Shown here in pieces: positions 61,109 to 64,000 of a stretch of DNA of 64,000 nt. Origin of the DNA: Flavipsychrobacter sp964461535 (GTDB lineage: Bacteria; Bacteroidota; Bacteroidia; Chitinophagales; Chitinophagaceae); the NCBI GenBank assembly GCA_964461535.1, contig CAYWUY010000008.1, positions 1 to 64,000 of the forward strand, in the 5' to 3' direction. The notes beneath the pieces were generated by a model. That model had not been told where the DNA came from. It made no database searches and was given only the letters and a program-made list of their open reading frames with translations. The position numbers and the translations under genes were made by a program. How positions within the stretch are numbered: position 1 is the first letter of the stretch; the number at the start of each line of letters is the position of its first letter.

Positions 61109-62902
61109 ATGATAAAAGTAACTGATTATATAGTAAAGCGTTTAAAGGAAGCAGGTGTTGAACACGTGTTTATGGTTACCGGTGGAGGTGCTATGCATTT
61201 AAACGATTCTTTAGGACGAGATTTAAAGTACATCTGTAATCATCATGAGCAAGCATGTGCTATAGCTGCTGAGGGGTATGCTAGAACCGCTAACCGTTTA
61301 GCAGTTGTTAATGTTACCACTGGTCCTGGTGGTTTGAATGCTTTAAATGGTGTAATGGGTCAATGGACTGATTCTGCTCCTGTGTTGTATTTGTCTGGTC
61401 AGGTAAAATTTGAAACCACCATACATTCATGCCCGGAAATAAAGGGATTGAGGCAGTTGGGGGATCAGGAAGTGGATATAATTAGTGTAGTGAAGCCCAT
61501 TACAAAATATGCCCAAATGGTAACCGATGCTAAAGACATTAGATATTGTTTGGAAAAGGCCATTCATTTAGCACAAAGTGGAAGGCCAGGTCCTGTATGG
61601 TTAGATATTCCAATGAATATTCAAGGTGCTTTGGTAGATGAAGCTGAATTGAGACCATATACTGCAGAAAGCGTAGATAGCCATGAGAGTGATGCGCTAC
61701 TTGTTGCCGATGTAGTAAATAAATTAAAAAGTGCTGAACGCCCGGTAATTATTGCAGGTCATGGTGTTAGAATATCAGGTGCAGTAGCTGATTTTTTGAA
61801 CTTTATAGAGAAAACAAATATACCAGTAGTTACTACATTTAATGGAATGGACGTAATTACAGAGGGTCATAATAATTACATCGGGCGATTAGGTACACTT
61901 GGTAATAGAGCTGGTAACTTTTGTGTGCAAAATGCCGATGTACTCATTACCATAGGTACTAGAAACAATATTAGACAGGTTAGTTATAACTGGGAGTATT
62001 TTGCAAGAGAGTCATATAAGATTATTGTAGATGTAGATCCTGCAGAATTGCAAAAGCCCACTGTGAAGCCCGACTTAGCTGTTTGTATGGATGCTAAGGT
62101 CTTTATTACAGAATTAGCTTCCTTACTTGGAGAATCATTAATAGAAAAACATGCTGATTGGTTAGCATGGAATAAGGTTAGAAAAGCTAAATATCCAAGT
62201 GTATTGCCAGAGTATAAGCTAGGTAGTGGTGTTCATCCATATAATTTTATGGAGGTGTTAGGTAAGTTGCTACCTGCTGATGCTACTGTTGTGGCTGGTG
62301 ACGGTACTGCATGTGTTGCTCCGTTCCAAGCGATGCCTGTTGAAAAGCCGTTTAGGATATTTTGGAATAGTGGCTGTGCATCTATGGGATTTGATTTACC
62401 TGCTTCAATAGGAGCCTGTGTAGCTAAAAATTTTGGAGAAGTAGTTTGTCTTGCGGGAGATGGAAGTATACAAATGAATATACAAGAGTTACAAACTGTT
62501 ATCCATCATCAAATGCCTATAAAAATTATTTATTTAAATAATAATGGATATATATCTATCAAACAAACGCAAGACGGTTTTTTTGGTGGGCATAGAGTAG
62601 GTAGCGATCCTAAATCGGGAGTAAGTTTTCCTGACATTATTAAATTAGGTAATGCATATGGTTTCAAAACATATCAAATCACTTCACAGATAGATTTAGA
62701 AGCCCAAATACAACAAGTACTAAATACAGAGGGACCTGTGATATGCGAAGTAGTATTAGTTGAAGACTATAAATTTTTGCCAAAAGTATCATCTAAAAAG
62801 CTCGATGATGGCAGGATGGTATCAGCGCCACTAGAAGATTTAGCTCCTTTCTTAGATAGAGAAGAGTTTAGGTCTAATTTGTACATAAAAGAAGTTATTT
62901 AA
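61109..62902 (+). CDS. Thiamine diphosphate-dependent enzyme, acetolactate-synthase-like
   Basis: A 597-residue ThDP enzyme with the three-domain build of acetohydroxyacid synthase relatives. The catalytic Glu47 lies in NHHEQACAIAAEGYAR, the central domain is about 190-335, and the ThDP/Mg motif GDGSIQMNIQELQT begins near residue 450 and continues into NNNGYISIKQTQ. It starts directly after the epimerase stop. Neighbours (nucleotide-sugar epimerase, HpcH/HpaI-type aldolase, SDR) point away from branched-chain amino acid synthesis and towards making a branched or chain-extended sugar for the cell surface. Substrate is inferred only. Confidence 0.85.
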   Translation: MIKVTDYIVKRLKEAGVEHVFMVTGGGAMHLNDSLGRDLKYICNHHEQACAIAAEGYARTANRLAVVNVTTGPGGLNALNGVMGQWTDSAPVLYLSGQVKFETTIHSCPEIKGLRQLGDQEVDIISVVKPITKYAQMVTDAKDIRYCLEKAIHLAQSGRPGPVWLDIPMNIQGALVDEAELRPYTAESVDSHESDALLVADVVNKLKSAERPVIIAGHGVRISGAVADFLNFIEKTNIPVVTTFNGMDVITEGHNNYIGRLGTLGNRAGNFCVQNADVLITIGTRNNIRQVSYNWEYFARESYKIIVDVDPAELQKPTVKPDLAVCMDAKVFITELASLLGESLIEKHADWLAWNKVRKAKYPSVLPEYKLGSGVHPYNFMEVLGKLLPADATVVAGDGTACVAPFQAMPVEKPFRIFWNSGCASMGFDLPASIGACVAKNFGEVVCLAGDGSIQMNIQELQTVIHHQMPIKIIYLNNNGYISIKQTQDGFFGGHRVGSDPKSGVSFPDIIKLGNAYGFKTYQITSQIDLEAQIQQVLNTEGPVICEVVLVEDYKFLPKVSSKKLDDGRMVSAPLEDLAPFLDREEFRSNLYIKEVI

Positions 62903-62952
62903 GTCGTTTTTTGTCAATTTATCCTTTAATTTGTAGCAAAATATCCCATTCG

Positions 62953-63777
62953 ATGAATGCATTAGAAAGAAAAATGGTTGACCAATTGAAAGATTTGAAA
63001 GAAAATCATTTTGCAATTGGTATTAAAGCAGAGTTTGAAGCCGAAGGTACTCGTTTAGAAGAAGCCCTACGTTTAAAAGAAGTTATTACAAAAGCAGGAT
63101 TAGACCTTACTATAAAAATAGGTGGTTGCGAAGCTTTAAAAGATATGTATGATTCTCGTTCTATTGGTGTAACTCGTATTGTAGGCCCAATGATTGAGAC
63201 TAAATATGCTTTGAAAAAGTTTTTGGCTTGTGCCAATTTAGCTTTTCCTGAAGATGAGCGTAAAGAAGTTGACTTTTTAATAAATGTAGAAACAATATCT
63301 ACAGTTAAAAACTTTGACGACATGCTTACACTACCAAACATTAGTGAGTTGAAAGGTGTTGTGGTAGGTAGGGTAGATATGACCGGCTCTATGGGACTTA
63401 CTCGTAATGACATTAACTCTGACACAATAAGAGAAATTTGTGACGAGATACTAGTTAAGTCTAAGAAGTTTAATCCGGATATGGAGTGTGTTATAGGTGG
63501 TGGCGTATCTGCAGAATCATTACCGTTTTTTGATCAGTTGACTCCAAATACATTAGATAAATTCGAAACTAGAAAAGTGTTATTTGACGCTTCAAGAGCT
63601 ACTTTAGCTAATGGAGGTGATAAAGGCATATTGAAGGCTGTAGGATTTGAATTAATGTGGTTGAAAAATAAACGCAACTTCTATGGTATGATTTACAAGG
63701 AAGATGAAAATCGTATTGAGATGTTGCAACAACGTTATGATAAATTAATAGCCCAGGCGGGAGGAAGTTATGAGTAA
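62953..63777 (+). CDS. HpcH/HpaI-type aldolase/citrate lyase family protein
   Basis: A 274-residue TIM-barrel protein resembling class II pyruvate aldolases. Recognisable strands and motifs are FAIGIKAEFEAEG near residue 19, TIKIGGCEAL near 50, RIVGPMIETKYAL near 73, FLINVETIST near 112 and GVVVGRVDMTGSMGL near 135, which corresponds to the GPxDLxxSLG segment of the family. The start is ATG 62953 (MNALERKMVDQ); the upstream ATG at 62911 adds a dissimilar segment. It begins 50 bp after the ThDP enzyme and overlaps the next gene by 8 bp. The aldol donor (pyruvate or another 2-oxoacid) is unknown. Confidence 0.8.
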   Translation: MNALERKMVDQLKDLKENHFAIGIKAEFEAEGTRLEEALRLKEVITKAGLDLTIKIGGCEALKDMYDSRSIGVTRIVGPMIETKYALKKFLACANLAFPEDERKEVDFLINVETISTVKNFDDMLTLPNISELKGVVVGRVDMTGSMGLTRNDINSDTIREICDEILVKSKKFNPDMECVIGGGVSAESLPFFDQLTPNTLDKFETRKVLFDASRATLANGGDKGILKAVGFELMWLKNKRNFYGMIYKEDENRIEMLQQRYDKLIAQAGGSYE

Positions 63778-64000
63778 CAAAACTGTTTTGATAACAGGAG
63801 GTTCTCGTGGAATTGGAAAGGCTTGTGTTGAATTATTTAGAGAAAGGGGCTATACTGTTGTAGCCCCTTCTCGTGCTGAAATGGATTTGGGTTCAAAAAA
63901 TAGTATTGTATCTTATATAAATAGCTTGGATATTAGAATAGATGTCCTTGTAAATAATGCAGGTATCAATCCTTTAGCCAAGGTAGGTGAATTAGATTTT
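63770..64000 (+). CDS. SDR-family oxidoreductase, 3' end outside window
   Basis: The first 77 codons of a classical short-chain dehydrogenase. The start ATG (63770) overlaps the aldolase stop by 8 bp (ATGAGTAA). The NAD(P)-binding motif is TGGSRGIGKA at residues 9-18, and LVNNAGINPLAKV near 63 is the conserved NNAG segment. The catalytic Tyr-x3-Lys region lies beyond the right edge. Overlap with the aldolase gene marks it as the next gene of the same operon. Confidence 0.88.
   Translation, partial: MSNKTVLITGGSRGIGKACVELFRERGYTVVAPSRAEMDLGSKNSIVSYINSLDIRIDVLVNNAGINPLAKVGELDF

Overview
The window looks like chromosomal DNA from a member of the Bacteroidota, probably close to the Chitinophagales. 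Evidence seen: the DNA is AT-rich, several upstream regions carry the Bacteroidota -7 box TAnnTTTG with little Shine-Dalgarno signal, one giant secreted protein ends in a type B type IX secretion (T9SS/CHU_C) sorting domain, and several families typical of the phylum are present (S46 dipeptidyl-peptidase, DUF885, PD40-amidohydrolase fusion, orphan HsdR_N protein). No rRNA, tRNA, CRISPR array, insertion sequence or phage gene was seen.

Layout. 1-2500: the 5' part of a large secreted repeat protein on the minus strand, running off the left edge. 2685-3161: cytidine deaminase. 3400-13447: a heme locus. Seven genes (hemA, C, D, E, F, B, L) are packed on the minus strand with a periplasmic beta-propeller gene at the distal end; hemH and hemJ lie divergently. 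Together they encode every step from glutamyl-tRNA to protoheme using the oxygen-dependent HemF. The 269-bp divergent gap contains a near-perfect direct repeat placed upstream of each side. 13669-18766: small and housekeeping genes, including pyrD, a thioredoxin-like protein, a PTPS/FolE pterin pair and a metallo-beta-lactamase-fold hydrolase. 19025-23368: a 1447-residue T9SS substrate with six tandem ~90-residue repeats and three PKD domains. The same repeat family occurs in the left-edge protein.

23456-38784: SRPBCC protein, a TPR histidine kinase/LuxR-type regulator pair, outer-membrane-like protein, HsdR_N orphan, S41 and S46 peptidases, YiaA/B protein, dCTP deaminase, an unrecognised secreted protein with a charged tail, DoxX and a secreted PD40-amidohydrolase. 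39253-47454: rpoB and rpoC, with their own promoter and a terminator-like hairpin in the leader, and not preceded by rplJL. 47575-57571: DUF885 peptidase-like lipoprotein, AlkB, DUF1835 protein, RadC, ExoIII, Kup, a biotinyl carrier, a lipoprotein, PdhB, ClpS and an acyl-CoA-binding protein. 57632-64000: a YfhO membrane protein and the start of a likely surface-glycan locus (epimerase, ThDP enzyme, HpcH/HpaI-type aldolase, SDR) running off the right edge.

Several genes begin at GTG or TTG (hemE, the histidine kinase, kup, yfhO). At four convergent gene ends the stop codon lies inside a hairpin. The best candidates for something little described are the hemA/hemH divergent control region with the appended propeller gene, the detached rpoBC operon with its leader hairpin, and the ThDP-enzyme/aldolase sugar branch at the right edge. 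None of these is proven here.
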